A stretch of DNA of 33,861 nt. It comes from an uncultured Francisella sp. Its GTDB lineage: Bacteria; Pseudomonadota; Gammaproteobacteria; Burkholderiales; Neisseriaceae. Position numbers and translations under genes: made by a program. Of this stretch, positions 16,803 to 25,450 are shown in pieces. Where the stretch lies: contig CALUCM010000015.1 of assembly GCA_943914555.1 (NCBI GenBank), positions 1 through 33,861 on the forward strand. The letters run 5' to 3'. A model generated the notes under the pieces. That model made no database searches. It saw only the letters and a list, made by a program, of their open reading frames with translations, and had not been told where the DNA came from. Every line of letters starts with the position of its first letter. Positions within the stretch are counted from its first letter, which is position 1.

Positions 16803-18206
16803 TTGAACAATCACGGCTCCTTGCCTTATAAAAAACTATTGTTGTGCGCTTTAGCTGGTTTTTCTTCAGGAATGCCGTTTTTCTTCTTTATTAGTTTACT
16901 GCCACTTTGGCTACGTTCTTATCATACGGTTTTTCATATTTGGCAGTTTTTTTCTAATTTTCCAGCTGCTTATGCTGGTATATATATTGAACCCTTAAGA
17001 GAGGCATTACATGGGTTTTATTATACTGCCCCTGCCATTGCGCTTAAGTATATTGGATTTTTAAATTTTTTACAGTTTTCCTATATTATTAAATTCCTAT
17101 CGGCTCCCATCGTTGATCGTTTTTGCCCTTTTGGAATTGGGCGAAGGCGCGGCTGGATGTTACTTACACAGATTTGCCTTTTTGTGGTGATGACTGCCTA
17201 TGGTCAAATTGATCCCAGTAAGCAGCTAAATTTAGTAGTAGTTTTGTCTTTTCTATTAATTTTATTTTCTGCCACGCAAGACATCGCTTTAGATGCTTTT
17301 AGAAGAGAAATCTTGATGGATGCAGAGCTGGGTCTGGGTAATGCTGTAGCAGTGACTGCGTATCGATTTTCTATGTTGGTGCCAGGTTCTTTGGCCTTGG
17401 TATTATCAGACTATTTACAATGGTCTTATGTATTTTTTATTACCGCTTTATTTATGTTGGTAGGCTTATTGTTAATTGTTTTATGTCATGAACCAACACA
17501 TCATATGCTACCCACGGCTCAAACTTGGCGCGAGACCTTTTGGACACCGTGGCAAGAATATTGGCAACGTAGAGGAAAGCAGCAATTCATCTATATGCTT
17601 GTTTTTTTGATTCTATACAAATTGGGTGACACAATGGCGGTTGCTTTGGCCAATATTTTTTATCATGATATGGGTTATTCGCGCACCCTAATTGGAGAGG
17701 TGGCGCAATATGCGCAAATCACGGCTTCTATTATTGGAGGGTTGCTTGGTGGCAGCTTGATGTTAAAAATTGGCATTAACCGTGCCTTATGGTTATTTGG
17801 TATAGTGCAATGTACATCTATTTTAGGCTATGTATGGCTTTCCTCTTTTGGGTATTTTGAAGTGATTGGTCACACGCAGGTAATTTATTTAGCTGCTGTA
17901 GTAACTTATGAATATCTGGGAATTGGATTAGGTACAGCTGCTTTCATTGCTTATATGGCAAGAGAATCAAGTTCTAGTCACGCTGGTGCACAATTGGCAT
18001 TTTTTTCTGCAGTTGCTGCGATTCCTAGAGCTTTTATCAGCCCTGCTGCAGGATGGCTGGTTGAGCAGTATGGTTATTATCATTATTTCTGGATTTGCTT
18101 TTTTTTAGCGATCCCAGGTATGTTGATTTTATTTAAAATTGCTCCAAGGGAAGAGGTGGCGTTGGGCAAGCAAAACTTCGAGCGAGGGAAAAATGACACT
18201 AATTGA
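16803..18206 (+). CDS. ampG: AmpG-like muropeptide permease (MFS)
   Basis: AmpG imports anhydro-muropeptides for peptidoglycan recycling. The 467-residue protein has about 12 membrane helices. Family blocks seen: ALAGFSSGMPFFFF in TM1, the IKFLSAPIVDRFCPFGIGRRRGW stretch split around residues 97-118, and SATQDIALDAFRREIL. The start is TTG 16803, eight bases after GGGG. Unusual is about 40 extra residues (41-82) between the WL that ends TM1 and the LKYIGF that begins TM2; AmpG normally has a short loop here. The end overlaps the proA start by 14 bases. Another MFS role is possible, but the QDI.LDA.R block favours AmpG. Confidence 0.85.
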   Translation: MNNHGSLPYKKLLLCALAGFSSGMPFFFFISLLPLWLRSYHTVFHIWQFFSNFPAAYAGIYIEPLREALHGFYYTAPAIALKYIGFLNFLQFSYIIKFLSAPIVDRFCPFGIGRRRGWMLLTQICLFVVMTAYGQIDPSKQLNLVVVLSFLLILFSATQDIALDAFRREILMDAELGLGNAVAVTAYRFSMLVPGSLALVLSDYLQWSYVFFITALFMLVGLLLIVLCHEPTHHMLPTAQTWRETFWTPWQEYWQRRGKQQFIYMLVFLILYKLGDTMAVALANIFYHDMGYSRTLIGEVAQYAQITASIIGGLLGGSLMLKIGINRALWLFGIVQCTSILGYVWLSSFGYFEVIGHTQVIYLAAVVTYEYLGIGLGTAAFIAYMARESSSSHAGAQLAFFSAVAAIPRAFISPAAGWLVEQYGYYHYFWICFFLAIPGMLILFKIAPREEVALGKQNFERGKNDTN

Positions 18207-19440
18207 AACTTTGACAAAGCAGTGCAAGGCAGCCTCTTTTGAATTGGCTAGTTTAAGCACAACACGAAAAAATGAGGTGTTAAATTGTTTGGCAGAAGTG
18301 ATAGAGCAGCAGCGTCTGGCTTTAAAAAAAGCAAACGAGTTAGATGTGAAAAAAGCCGAAAAGAAACAACTCACAAGTGCTTTACAGGACCGTTTGCGTT
18401 TAGATGATGCAGTGATTGATTCTATGTTGGCTGGGTTACAGCAGATTGTTTCTCTGCCAGATCCAATTGGTGAGGCAGGAAATTTTAGTTACCAAACTTC
18501 TGGCATTTTGGTAGGAAAAATGCGCGTGCCTTTGGGAGTGATTGCTGTGATTTATGAATCACGACCAAATGTCACGCTGGACGCGTTTGCTTTATGTTTT
18601 AAAGCGGGAAATTCAGTTATTTTGCGTGGTGGTTCTGAAGCAATCCATAGTAATTTAGCCATTGTTCACTGTATTCAAGAAGCTTTGCGATTAGCAGGAG
18701 TCAACGAGCATGCCTTGGGTTTTGTTGATCAGACTGATCGTGCTTTAGTAGAAGAAATATTACAGGCAGTTGGTTGGATTGATGTGATCATTCCTCGTGG
18801 TGGAAAAAGTTTAGTGTCATTGATTGCTGATAAAGCGCGGGTGCCAGTCATTAAACACCTAGATGGCATTTGCCATATTTATTTGGATCAGACACTTGAT
18901 GAACATATGGCGGTTGAAGTTACCGTTAATGCCAAAACGTCTCGCTATGGTACTTGCAATACCTTAGAGACTTAACTAGTGCATAGAAAAAAAGCAATAA
19001 AAATTTTGCCTATGCTGGAACAAGCTTTGAGTACAAAAGGCGTAGAATTACGGGGATGTACGCAAACTTGCCATATTCTGCCACAAATTAAAAAAGCAAC
19101 AGAAGAGGACTGGAAAACTGAATATTTGGCCCCCATCTTATCAGTTAAAGTGGTTGATGGGGTTAAGGAAGCAATTGATCATATCAACTATTACGGAAGC
19201 CATCATACAGATAGTATCGTTACCACTGATTATGAAACGGCGCAACGATTTATACGTGAAGTTGATTCAGCAAGTGTAATGGTTAATGCTTCAACGCGCT
19301 TTGCAGATGGTTTTGAGTATGGTTTAGGTGCAGAGATAGGTATTTCCACTGATAAAATACACGTGCGCGGGCCAGTTGGACTATTGGGGCTGACTTCAGA
19401 AAAATGGGTGGTATTGGGCAATGGTCAAATAAGAAAATAA
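18193..19440 (+). pseudogene. proA: Gamma-glutamyl phosphate reductase, interrupted by one stop codon
   Basis: ProA reduces gamma-glutamyl phosphate to the semialdehyde in proline synthesis. Start ATG 18193 (after GAGGGAA) and the final TAA give 415 codons, the full family length, but codon 261 is TAA (18973-18975). The interrupted motif reads CNTLET-stop-LVHR where ProA has ..ETLLV.., so a single TTA to TAA change explains it. The first part (260 residues) holds the NADPH-binding domain and catalytic Cys255. The second part (from GTG 18979) holds the rest and is equally well conserved (VMVNASTRFADGFEYGLGAEIG). The lesion looks recent. Readthrough, a split functional enzyme or a sequencing error are the alternatives. 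No proB is in the window. Confidence 0.9.
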
Positions 19441-19517
19441 TAGCAATGCATTGGTGCGATAAGCCAGGCATTGTCTAAGGTCCCGCTGTCTGTTATGGAA
19501 CACAAGGAGAGTTTTAG

Positions 19518-20384
19518 ATGTTAAAGCGAATTGTATTTTTCTTACTAACCAATCTTGCGGTATTGGTGACGTTTAATATTATTTTAGCGGTTGTGGAAGG
19601 CATATTTGGGGTACGTATTGACCCTAGCACTTATGGAGGTTTACTTTTTTTCTGTTTAATCTATGGGTTACTTGGCTCTTTTGTGTCATTGTGGCTGTCA
19701 AGATGGACGGCTCTACATCTGACAGGTGGGCGGGTGATTTCAACCCCACAAACAGAAGAAGAGCGCTGGTTGTTATCAGTGGTGGAGCGTTTGGCAAAAG
19801 AGTGGGGGTACAAAACACCACAGCTAGCTATTTATCAATCACCTCAACCTAACGCATTTGCCACCGGTGCTACACGTAATAGATCCTTAGTCGCAGTGAG
19901 TAGTGGGTTATTACAAATGATGAATCGTGATGAAGTCGAAGGTGTTATTGGTCACGAGATGTCACATGTTGGTAATGGGGACATGGTGACTATGGCTTTA
20001 ATTCAGGGGGTGCTTAATGCTTTTGTGTATGTGATTGCAAGGGCTGTGGGGCGTTTACTCAGTGAGCGTTTGGATTTAGGTGCTTTGGGTTATTGGGTCT
20101 GCTTTGTTGTATTACAGATTACCTTTACTTTACTTGCGAGTATCGTTGTTCTTTATTACAGCCGTCGTCGTGAATATGCTGCTGATGCAGGTTCTGCTCG
20201 CCATGTGGGTGTGGATAAGATGATTGCCGCTTTGCAAAAATTACGTCATCCTATTTCTACAGAGGCTCCGCTTCCTAAGGCAATGAATAGTTTTGGCATC
20301 AGAGAGAGTGATGAGAAAACGTCTATTTGGGCAACTCACCCTTCTATTGAAAGTAGAATTGCTGCTTTAAGAAAGATGTCCTAA
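19518..20384 (+). CDS. htpX: Membrane metalloprotease HtpX
   Basis: HtpX is an inner-membrane zinc protease that degrades misfolded membrane proteins. The 288-residue product has two N-terminal membrane helices (about 5-28 and 40-60), the zinc motif HEMSH (His146, Glu147, His150) in VIGHEMSHVGNGDMVT, two further helices (about 155-175 and 190-212) and the third zinc-ligand region SRRREYAADAGSA. Start ATG 19518 has a strong AAGGAGAG ahead of it. Length is as in E. coli (293). Often controlled by envelope stress systems; nothing of that kind is visible here. Confidence 0.96.
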   Translation: MLKRIVFFLLTNLAVLVTFNIILAVVEGIFGVRIDPSTYGGLLFFCLIYGLLGSFVSLWLSRWTALHLTGGRVISTPQTEEERWLLSVVERLAKEWGYKTPQLAIYQSPQPNAFATGATRNRSLVAVSSGLLQMMNRDEVEGVIGHEMSHVGNGDMVTMALIQGVLNAFVYVIARAVGRLLSERLDLGALGYWVCFVVLQITFTLLASIVVLYYSRRREYAADAGSARHVGVDKMIAALQKLRHPISTEAPLPKAMNSFGIRESDEKTSIWATHPSIESRIAALRKMS

Positions 20385-20397
20385 ACAACAAGCATGT

Positions 20398-20430
20398 AGG
20401 AGGGCGATGGGTATTATTAAATCACCATGA
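20398..20430 (+). promoter_or_regulatory. Seven-codon leader ORF overlapping the cca start
   Basis: AGGAGG at 20398-20403 is followed after 3 bases by ATG 20407, which opens a short frame (MGIIKSP) whose TGA (20428-20430) overlaps the cca ATG (20427) as ATGA. The cca ATG itself has no ribosome binding site at normal distance. Coupled translation through the leader is a simple reading of this layout; the SD-to-ATG spacing is short, so it may also be chance. Confidence 0.35.
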
Positions 20431-21545
20431 AAGTCTATTTGGTAGGTGGAGCGGTAAGGGATCGATTATTGGGTCATTCTAGTAGTGACCGCGACTGGGT
20501 AGTGGTGGGCAGTACAGTGAAAGAAATGTTATCCCTTGGTTTTCAACCTGTGGGGCGAAACTTCCCAGTGTTTTTGCATCCTGAAAGTAAAGAGGAATAT
20601 GCTCTAGCCCGTACAGAAAGAAAGATGGGGTATGGTTACCACGGTTTTACTTTTTATGCTGATCCAAGTGTGAGTTTGGAGCAGGATTTGATGCGCCGTG
20701 ACTTGACAATCAATGCTATGGCACAAGATGAAGAAGGTCATTTGATTGATCCTTTCCATGGTCGGAGTGATTTACAACATCGGCTGCTACGTCATGTCAG
20801 CCCAGCTTTCTCAGAAGATCCCGTTCGAGTATTACGCTTGGCTCGTTTTGTCGCCAAGCTGGGATTTAGTGTTGATCCCGAGACCTTTGCTTTGTCGCAG
20901 GCAATGGTTGCTTCAGGTGAATTAAATTTTTTGGCTAAAGAGCGTTTGACTAGCGAACTGATGAAAGGTTTTTCTGAACCTTATCTTTATCAGATGCTTG
21001 TTTTTTTACGATCGATCGGGTTTTTAGAGCAGGTATTTGCTTGCTTGGATCGATTATTGCATTATCACGGAAAAAGAATAAAGGTGTTAAGCCAAAAAAA
21101 AGTTTTTATGGAGTTAGATGCTGTGCAGCGTTTGGCAGTTTTGACGGTTTTTTTACCTAAGGAAAGTGATGTGGAGCATTTGCTGCAGGCGCTCACATTA
21201 GCTAGAAAAGATCAGTATTATATCAAGATTCTTTACCGTTTAAGTCACCTATATCGCAATAATATGACCCCCAAAGCAAAAGATATATTGCGTTTTCTTG
21301 AAATTTCTACTGCTTTTCATTGTGAAGAAATTTTTTATTCATTAAAAAAGAATTTATCATTGCTTCGAGAAGAAGATCCTAACAGTTTTTCTATTTTGGA
21401 TTATGATTGGGTTCGTATACTTGATGCACTAAAAAAATTACCTTTAAAAGAACAATTAGTCCAATTAAAGGCGTCAGATAGAAGACAAGCTGTACATGAT
21501 TTGCGTGAAACTGTCATTGTGAAAATAATAGAGTCCCAGAATTAA
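20427..21545 (+). CDS. cca: CCA-adding tRNA nucleotidyltransferase
   Basis: Adds or repairs the 3'-terminal CCA of tRNAs. The 372-residue class II enzyme starts MKVYLVGGAVRDRLLG and has the metal-binding Asp21 and Asp23 in SSDRDWVVVG, followed by EYALARTERK, the RRDLTINAMAQD block and EDPVRVLRLARF. These match E. coli Cca closely. The C-terminal HD phosphohydrolase domain of the E. coli enzyme (412 residues) is not present; the end of this protein is a helical tail without the HD motif. It lies 42 bases behind htpX. Confidence 0.95.
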   Translation: MKVYLVGGAVRDRLLGHSSSDRDWVVVGSTVKEMLSLGFQPVGRNFPVFLHPESKEEYALARTERKMGYGYHGFTFYADPSVSLEQDLMRRDLTINAMAQDEEGHLIDPFHGRSDLQHRLLRHVSPAFSEDPVRVLRLARFVAKLGFSVDPETFALSQAMVASGELNFLAKERLTSELMKGFSEPYLYQMLVFLRSIGFLEQVFACLDRLLHYHGKRIKVLSQKKVFMELDAVQRLAVLTVFLPKESDVEHLLQALTLARKDQYYIKILYRLSHLYRNNMTPKAKDILRFLEISTAFHCEEIFYSLKKNLSLLREEDPNSFSILDYDWVRILDALKKLPLKEQLVQLKASDRRQAVHDLRETVIVKIIESQN

Positions 21546-21604
21546 GTTTGCGATGATGGTACAATGAGCAGAGCCTTTGACATACGCAAAGAAAGCACAA
21601 TTTT

Positions 21605-23254
21605 ATGAAATTTTTATCTAAGTTATTTGTTACTTTTTTGATATTGCTTGTTATTTTAGCAGGTAGTTATTCGGGACTGGCTTATTTTATGGGGATTAAG
21701 GCCAAAGAGTCACTCGATCATGAAAAAGATTTTTTAGCACATAGTAATTTATTTCGGGTAGATAATTATCGCTATCATCGGGGTTGGTTTAGTTCTGATA
21801 GCGAATTAAGGCTTTTTATTCACCCTGATGTCTTGGCCGCCATTCATATTGAAAAATATCCTACCATCTTGCAAAAAGTACTGCGTCATCCAGTGATATT
21901 GCATACTCATGTTACACATGGACCATTTGTTCAAGGTTTTTTTGGTCGCGCTTATGGGGTGACTGAGGTTATATTTGATCAACAGGTTGATAAAGAATTG
22001 GTTAAATTTTTTGGTCACTCTCGTCCTTTCAGAATTAAAAATAAGATTGATTTTGGTGGAGGGGGTAGTGTTTTTATTCTGCTTGATTCTATGGATTACA
22101 AGGAGCTTTCAGGTATTCAGATTAAGTTTGGTGGCTTACAGGGTGAATTAAGTTATGATAATCAGTATGAATCTTACACCTGGCATGTGGGTTCACCACG
22201 ATTTTTTATGAAGCTAGCTGATAAAGGAGGATTGTTATTAAGCGGTGTTAACTATCAGTCCAGTACTCGGCTGAATCCTCGCTCAGTTAATACTGGGTCA
22301 TTCCAATTTTCTTTAGATAAACTTTTTGCTAAAGCTCAGTTGGATCAAAAGATTGCGTTTAATCTATCCGATATACTAAGTATGTTTTTTAACGTTAAAT
22401 TAGGGCCGCTATTGGATTCTCCTTTCTCTTTTAAGGGGGTGGACTTGGAACTTAATCAGTTGTTGGTACGCAGCGATTTTAAACCACGAGTAGATGGTTT
22501 TTTAAACATGGACGGCTTATTTCGTTTTAACTATCTCCAACTGGATCAGCAGCAATATGGGCCACTGCGGGTAAAAATTGCGGCAAAACACATTCAAGGT
22601 GAAAGTTTAAAGAAGCTCAAAGATTTTATGGCACAAAAGCTGGACGAAAAGCTTAGCTTTGAGCAGTGGAAAAATAATTTATTAACTTATTTACGTGGGC
22701 CAGCGGTTGGGCTACTCATTAATGATCCTGAGTTTCAGCTAGAAGACTTTTATCTAAAATTATCGGAAGGTGAAGTGAAAGCTCGAGGACTGCTGCGTTT
22801 TATGGGTTTGCAAGCTGCTGATTTGTCTGATTTTAGTTCTTTGATGAATAAAACCCAGGCGCACCTTGATTATTCTATGCCAGAAAGTTTTATCACTTCT
22901 TTTTTTGAAAATCAGGTGATTGATCTTCTTTTGCTAGACAATAGTCAACTTGATCAGAAAAATTTACATAATGTTTTGCAGAGTACCAAGTATCTGGTGA
23001 AAACTGCTATTTCAAGCTATGTCTCTTCTGGCTATATGAAATTAATTAATGGAGTTTTGTCTGGAACGATTGATTGGAACAAGGGAGAATTGTACTTTAA
23101 TGGACATAATTACCAAAAAATGCAAGATGACTTAAATCGTATCTATAGTGAAGAAGACGAAGAACAGTTGAGTGAAGAAAATGCTACTGTTTTTGATCAT
23201 GATAAACACAAGCCATCACGGCGTCGTATCAGTAGACCGGCTAGCAAACCATGA
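21605..23254 (+). CDS. YdgA family protein (DUF945)
   Basis: The 549-residue protein has a single N-terminal membrane segment (about residues 5-28: LFVTFLILLVILAGSYSGLAYF) and a long periplasmic part. The YRYHRGWFSSDSELRL segment and the HGPF stretch after residue 100 are typical of DUF945/YdgA proteins, whose function is unknown; they have an AsmA-like repeated beta structure. The C-terminal 35 residues are acidic, then basic (EEDEEQLSEE, RRRISRPASKP). The protein is a little longer than E. coli YdgA (about 500). Start ATG 21605, no strong ribosome binding site. Confidence 0.8.
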   Translation: MKFLSKLFVTFLILLVILAGSYSGLAYFMGIKAKESLDHEKDFLAHSNLFRVDNYRYHRGWFSSDSELRLFIHPDVLAAIHIEKYPTILQKVLRHPVILHTHVTHGPFVQGFFGRAYGVTEVIFDQQVDKELVKFFGHSRPFRIKNKIDFGGGGSVFILLDSMDYKELSGIQIKFGGLQGELSYDNQYESYTWHVGSPRFFMKLADKGGLLLSGVNYQSSTRLNPRSVNTGSFQFSLDKLFAKAQLDQKIAFNLSDILSMFFNVKLGPLLDSPFSFKGVDLELNQLLVRSDFKPRVDGFLNMDGLFRFNYLQLDQQQYGPLRVKIAAKHIQGESLKKLKDFMAQKLDEKLSFEQWKNNLLTYLRGPAVGLLINDPEFQLEDFYLKLSEGEVKARGLLRFMGLQAADLSDFSSLMNKTQAHLDYSMPESFITSFFENQVIDLLLLDNSQLDQKNLHNVLQSTKYLVKTAISSYVSSGYMKLINGVLSGTIDWNKGELYFNGHNYQKMQDDLNRIYSEEDEEQLSEENATVFDHDKHKPSRRRISRPASKP

Positions 23255-23306
23255 AGATGTTTTAAACAGGAATTAATGTCGGTAAAAAATATCGTTATTA
23301 GGGGTT

Positions 23307-23336
23307 AAAAAAAAGCACCCCAGTGAACAGGGGTGC
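23307..23336 (-). terminator. Intrinsic terminator, minus strand
   Basis: GCACCCC (23315-23321) and GGGGTGC (23330-23336) form a 7-bp GC-rich stem with an 8-base loop. On the minus strand it is followed at once by eight T (A run 23307-23314). On the plus strand there is no T tract, so the direction is clear. It points away from dnaQ and serves no annotated protein gene. Confidence 0.8.
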
Positions 23337-23408
23337 GAAATTAAGGAACACAAACCACTACCAAATTACCTAAAACATCTCAAAAGAAAAGAGATGTTTT
23401 ATAGTGTT
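23307..23408 (-). ncRNA. Candidate small RNA, about 100 nt
   Basis: On the minus strand, a promoter with 17-base spacing (23414-23442) is followed by a 5' hairpin and about 35 bases later by a strong intrinsic terminator. The 5' hairpin is an 11-bp perfect stem (23371-23381 / 23391-23401) with a 9-base A/G loop (C/U in the RNA). The stretch between, read as RNA, is G/U-rich and unpaired, suitable for pairing with a target. No tRNA, 6S or other known RNA is recognised, and no protein gene lies here on that strand. It is antisense to the gap between the YdgA-family gene and dnaQ. Confidence 0.6.
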
Positions 23409-23413
23409 GGGTG

Positions 23414-23442
23414 ATAATAAACAAAAAAACCCTTTATGTAAA
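23414..23442 (-). promoter_or_regulatory. Promoter of the candidate small RNA
   Basis: Minus-strand -35 TTTACA (23437-23442) and -10 TATTAT (23414-23419) are separated by exactly 17 bases, close to the sigma-70 consensus. Transcription should start near 23407. Confidence 0.6.
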
Positions 23443-23505
23443 GAATAATTATTATCAAAGATAAAAAAATTTTTTAACTTATTGATTCATGAAGTAATTT
23501 TTTAA

Positions 23506-24207
23506 ATGAGACAAATTATTCTAGATGTTGAAACAACAGGTCTGCATGCAAATGCAGGAGACCGAATTATTGAATTTGCTGCTCTAGAAATGATTTCTAG
23601 ACGTCTCACAGGAAATAGTTTACATCTACGTGTTAATCCTGGTTGCCAGATCAATGAAGAAGCCAATCAAATACATGGCATTTCACTTGAAGATCTAGAA
23701 AACGAACCTCCTTTTGCACAAGTAGCTGATCGAATTCAGAAATTTTTACAGGGTGCCGAATTAATTATTCATAATGCCCCTTTTGATGTTGGATTTTTAG
23801 ATGCTGAATTCACAGCACTTTCTTTGCCCAGGGTAGAACAAATTACTTCAGGAGTGATTGATACATTGGCTGATGCAAGGCGTAGATATCCTGGAAAACG
23901 TAATTCTCTTAATGCCTTATGTGATCGTTTAGGTATTGATAAAAGCGCGCGTGTTTACCACGGGGCTTTTGTTGACTGTGAATTATTGGCTAAGGTATAT
24001 CTTGCCATGACCCAAGGACAGTATACTTTAGCGATTGAAGAATCAACCATTTGTGCACAGCGAGATAGTGAGATTAATCATCTGATTTTACTTCCTGAAG
24101 AAAGCAGTAAATTAATCGTGCGCAAGGCCAATGCTGCTGAGTTAAAGGCACATGAAGGATACCTTGATGCCATGCCTACCCATCCTATTTATAGAAACGC
24201 TTGCTGA
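23506..24207 (+). CDS. dnaQ: DNA polymerase III epsilon subunit (3'-5' exonuclease)
   Basis: The proofreading subunit of the replicative polymerase. The 233-residue protein has the DEDDh exonuclease motifs: ILDVETTGL with Asp7 and Glu9, IIHNAPFDVGFLD, and VYHGAFVDCELLAKVY with the catalytic His and last Asp. The C-terminal 60 residues should bind the alpha subunit. Length fits the family (E. coli 243). The stop overlaps the ispD start (TGATG), so both may be read from one transcript. It starts at ATG 23506 with only a weak ribosome binding site. Confidence 0.95.
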   Translation: MRQIILDVETTGLHANAGDRIIEFAALEMISRRLTGNSLHLRVNPGCQINEEANQIHGISLEDLENEPPFAQVADRIQKFLQGAELIIHNAPFDVGFLDAEFTALSLPRVEQITSGVIDTLADARRRYPGKRNSLNALCDRLGIDKSARVYHGAFVDCELLAKVYLAMTQGQYTLAIEESTICAQRDSEINHLILLPEESSKLIVRKANAAELKAHEGYLDAMPTHPIYRNAC

Positions 24208-25424
24208 TGGCGATTGTGGCTTTGATTCCAGCGGCAGGAGTAGGTTCTCGATTTGCAAGTTCTCTGCCCAAACAATATGTGCAGTTATGTGGGGTGCCTA
24301 TTTTATTACACACCCTACGCGCTTTATCGATCCCAGAGATTAAAGCCATTTATGTGATTTTGCATCCAGGTGATCGCCATTTTACCTCGATGCTTTCTGA
24401 TTTTCACTATTGTTTTGCACAATTACATCATCAATTCGCAGCCTCAAAATGGCCTCTTATTCCTTTGAACTTGGGAGGTGATACTCGGTCTGATTCCGTT
24501 GCTAATGCTTTATGCTATTTAGTGGAAAAAAATGAAATAGAGCAAGAAGATTGGGTCATGGTACACGATGCGGCACGCTGCTGTTTACCGCGAGATTTTT
24601 TGTTAGAGTTATTGCATACTGTTAAGACAAAACAACACAGTGCTATCCTTGCACAGAAAGTGACCGATACAGTCAAAGAGGTACATAAAGATCTTGTGCA
24701 TCGCACCATCAAGCGAGATGATCTATGGTTAGCTCAGACACCACAGATCGTGCAGGCGGGTGTCTTGTACCGCTCTTTGCAAAAGATAATGCAATGGTCT
24801 CAGTTGACTGATGAAGCTAGTTTATTAGAGGCAGCAGGAGAAGAGATGCCTTTTATTGTGCCTTCTGATCATCGCAACTTGAAAATCACTACTCAGCAAG
24901 ATTTATGCTATGCAAGGTGGCTACTAGAAAATAAAAAGGAAGCAAAAATGATGTATCGGATAGGGCAAGGATATGATGTCCATCGCTTTGCAGAAGACAG
25001 ACCTCTTTTACTGGGAGGAGTACAAATCCCTCATCCGCAAGGTTTATTAGGTCATTCCGATGCTGATGTTTTGCTGCATGCGATTATTGATGCTATGATC
25101 GGAGCTCTTGCTTTGGGTGACATTGGTCGTTTTTTTCCAGATACACAGCCGCGTTGGAAAGATGCAAATAGTGCAAGGATGCTGCAGATATTGTGTGAAA
25201 AAGTGTATGCTTTAGGCTGGCAGATAGCGAATATTGATGCGACTATAATAGCACAAGAACCTAAGTTATCTCCTTATACGCGCAAAATGTGCTTGCATAT
25301 TGCTGATTTATTACGGTTGACATCAGAACAAGTTAGTGTTAAAGCCAAAACTAATGAAAAATTAGGCTACCTTGGACGGAGTAAGGCGATTGAGGCTCAA
25401 GCGGTAATTTTACTAATGAAATAA
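24207..25424 (+). CDS. ispDF: Bifunctional IspD-IspF of the MEP isoprenoid pathway
   Basis: The 405-residue frame joins two full enzymes. Residues 1-247 are IspD (MEP cytidylyltransferase): PAAGVGSRF, PKQY with Lys22, VHDAARCC and TPQIVQAG. Residues 248 to the end are IspF (MECDP synthase): IGQGYDVHRF (metal-binding Asp and His), LLGHSDADVLLHAI (third ligand His) and AKTNEKLGYLGR. IspF has its normal length of about 158 residues. I start at ATG 24207, overlapping the dnaQ stop. At the join the sequence AAGGAAG, then 24948 ATG ATG, is a good internal start in the same frame, so free IspF may also be made. Fusions are known from Alphaproteobacteria and Campylobacter; many relatives here have two genes. 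Confidence 0.93.
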   Translation: MAIVALIPAAGVGSRFASSLPKQYVQLCGVPILLHTLRALSIPEIKAIYVILHPGDRHFTSMLSDFHYCFAQLHHQFAASKWPLIPLNLGGDTRSDSVANALCYLVEKNEIEQEDWVMVHDAARCCLPRDFLLELLHTVKTKQHSAILAQKVTDTVKEVHKDLVHRTIKRDDLWLAQTPQIVQAGVLYRSLQKIMQWSQLTDEASLLEAAGEEMPFIVPSDHRNLKITTQQDLCYARWLLENKKEAKMMYRIGQGYDVHRFAEDRPLLLGGVQIPHPQGLLGHSDADVLLHAIIDAMIGALALGDIGRFFPDTQPRWKDANSARMLQILCEKVYALGWQIANIDATIIAQEPKLSPYTRKMCLHIADLLRLTSEQVSVKAKTNEKLGYLGRSKAIEAQAVILLMK

Positions 25425-25450
25425 ATTCAATAATTAGAAATGAGATAAAA

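Noticed and set aside
18979..19440. Separate gene for the second part of ProA
   Set aside because: It begins in the middle of the catalytic motif with a GTG lacking its own SD; it is best read as the 3' part of the interrupted proA.
23315..23336. Terminator for the ydgA-like gene on the plus strand
   Set aside because: The T tract is only on the minus-strand side of the stem; the plus-strand side is followed by GAAATTAAGG.
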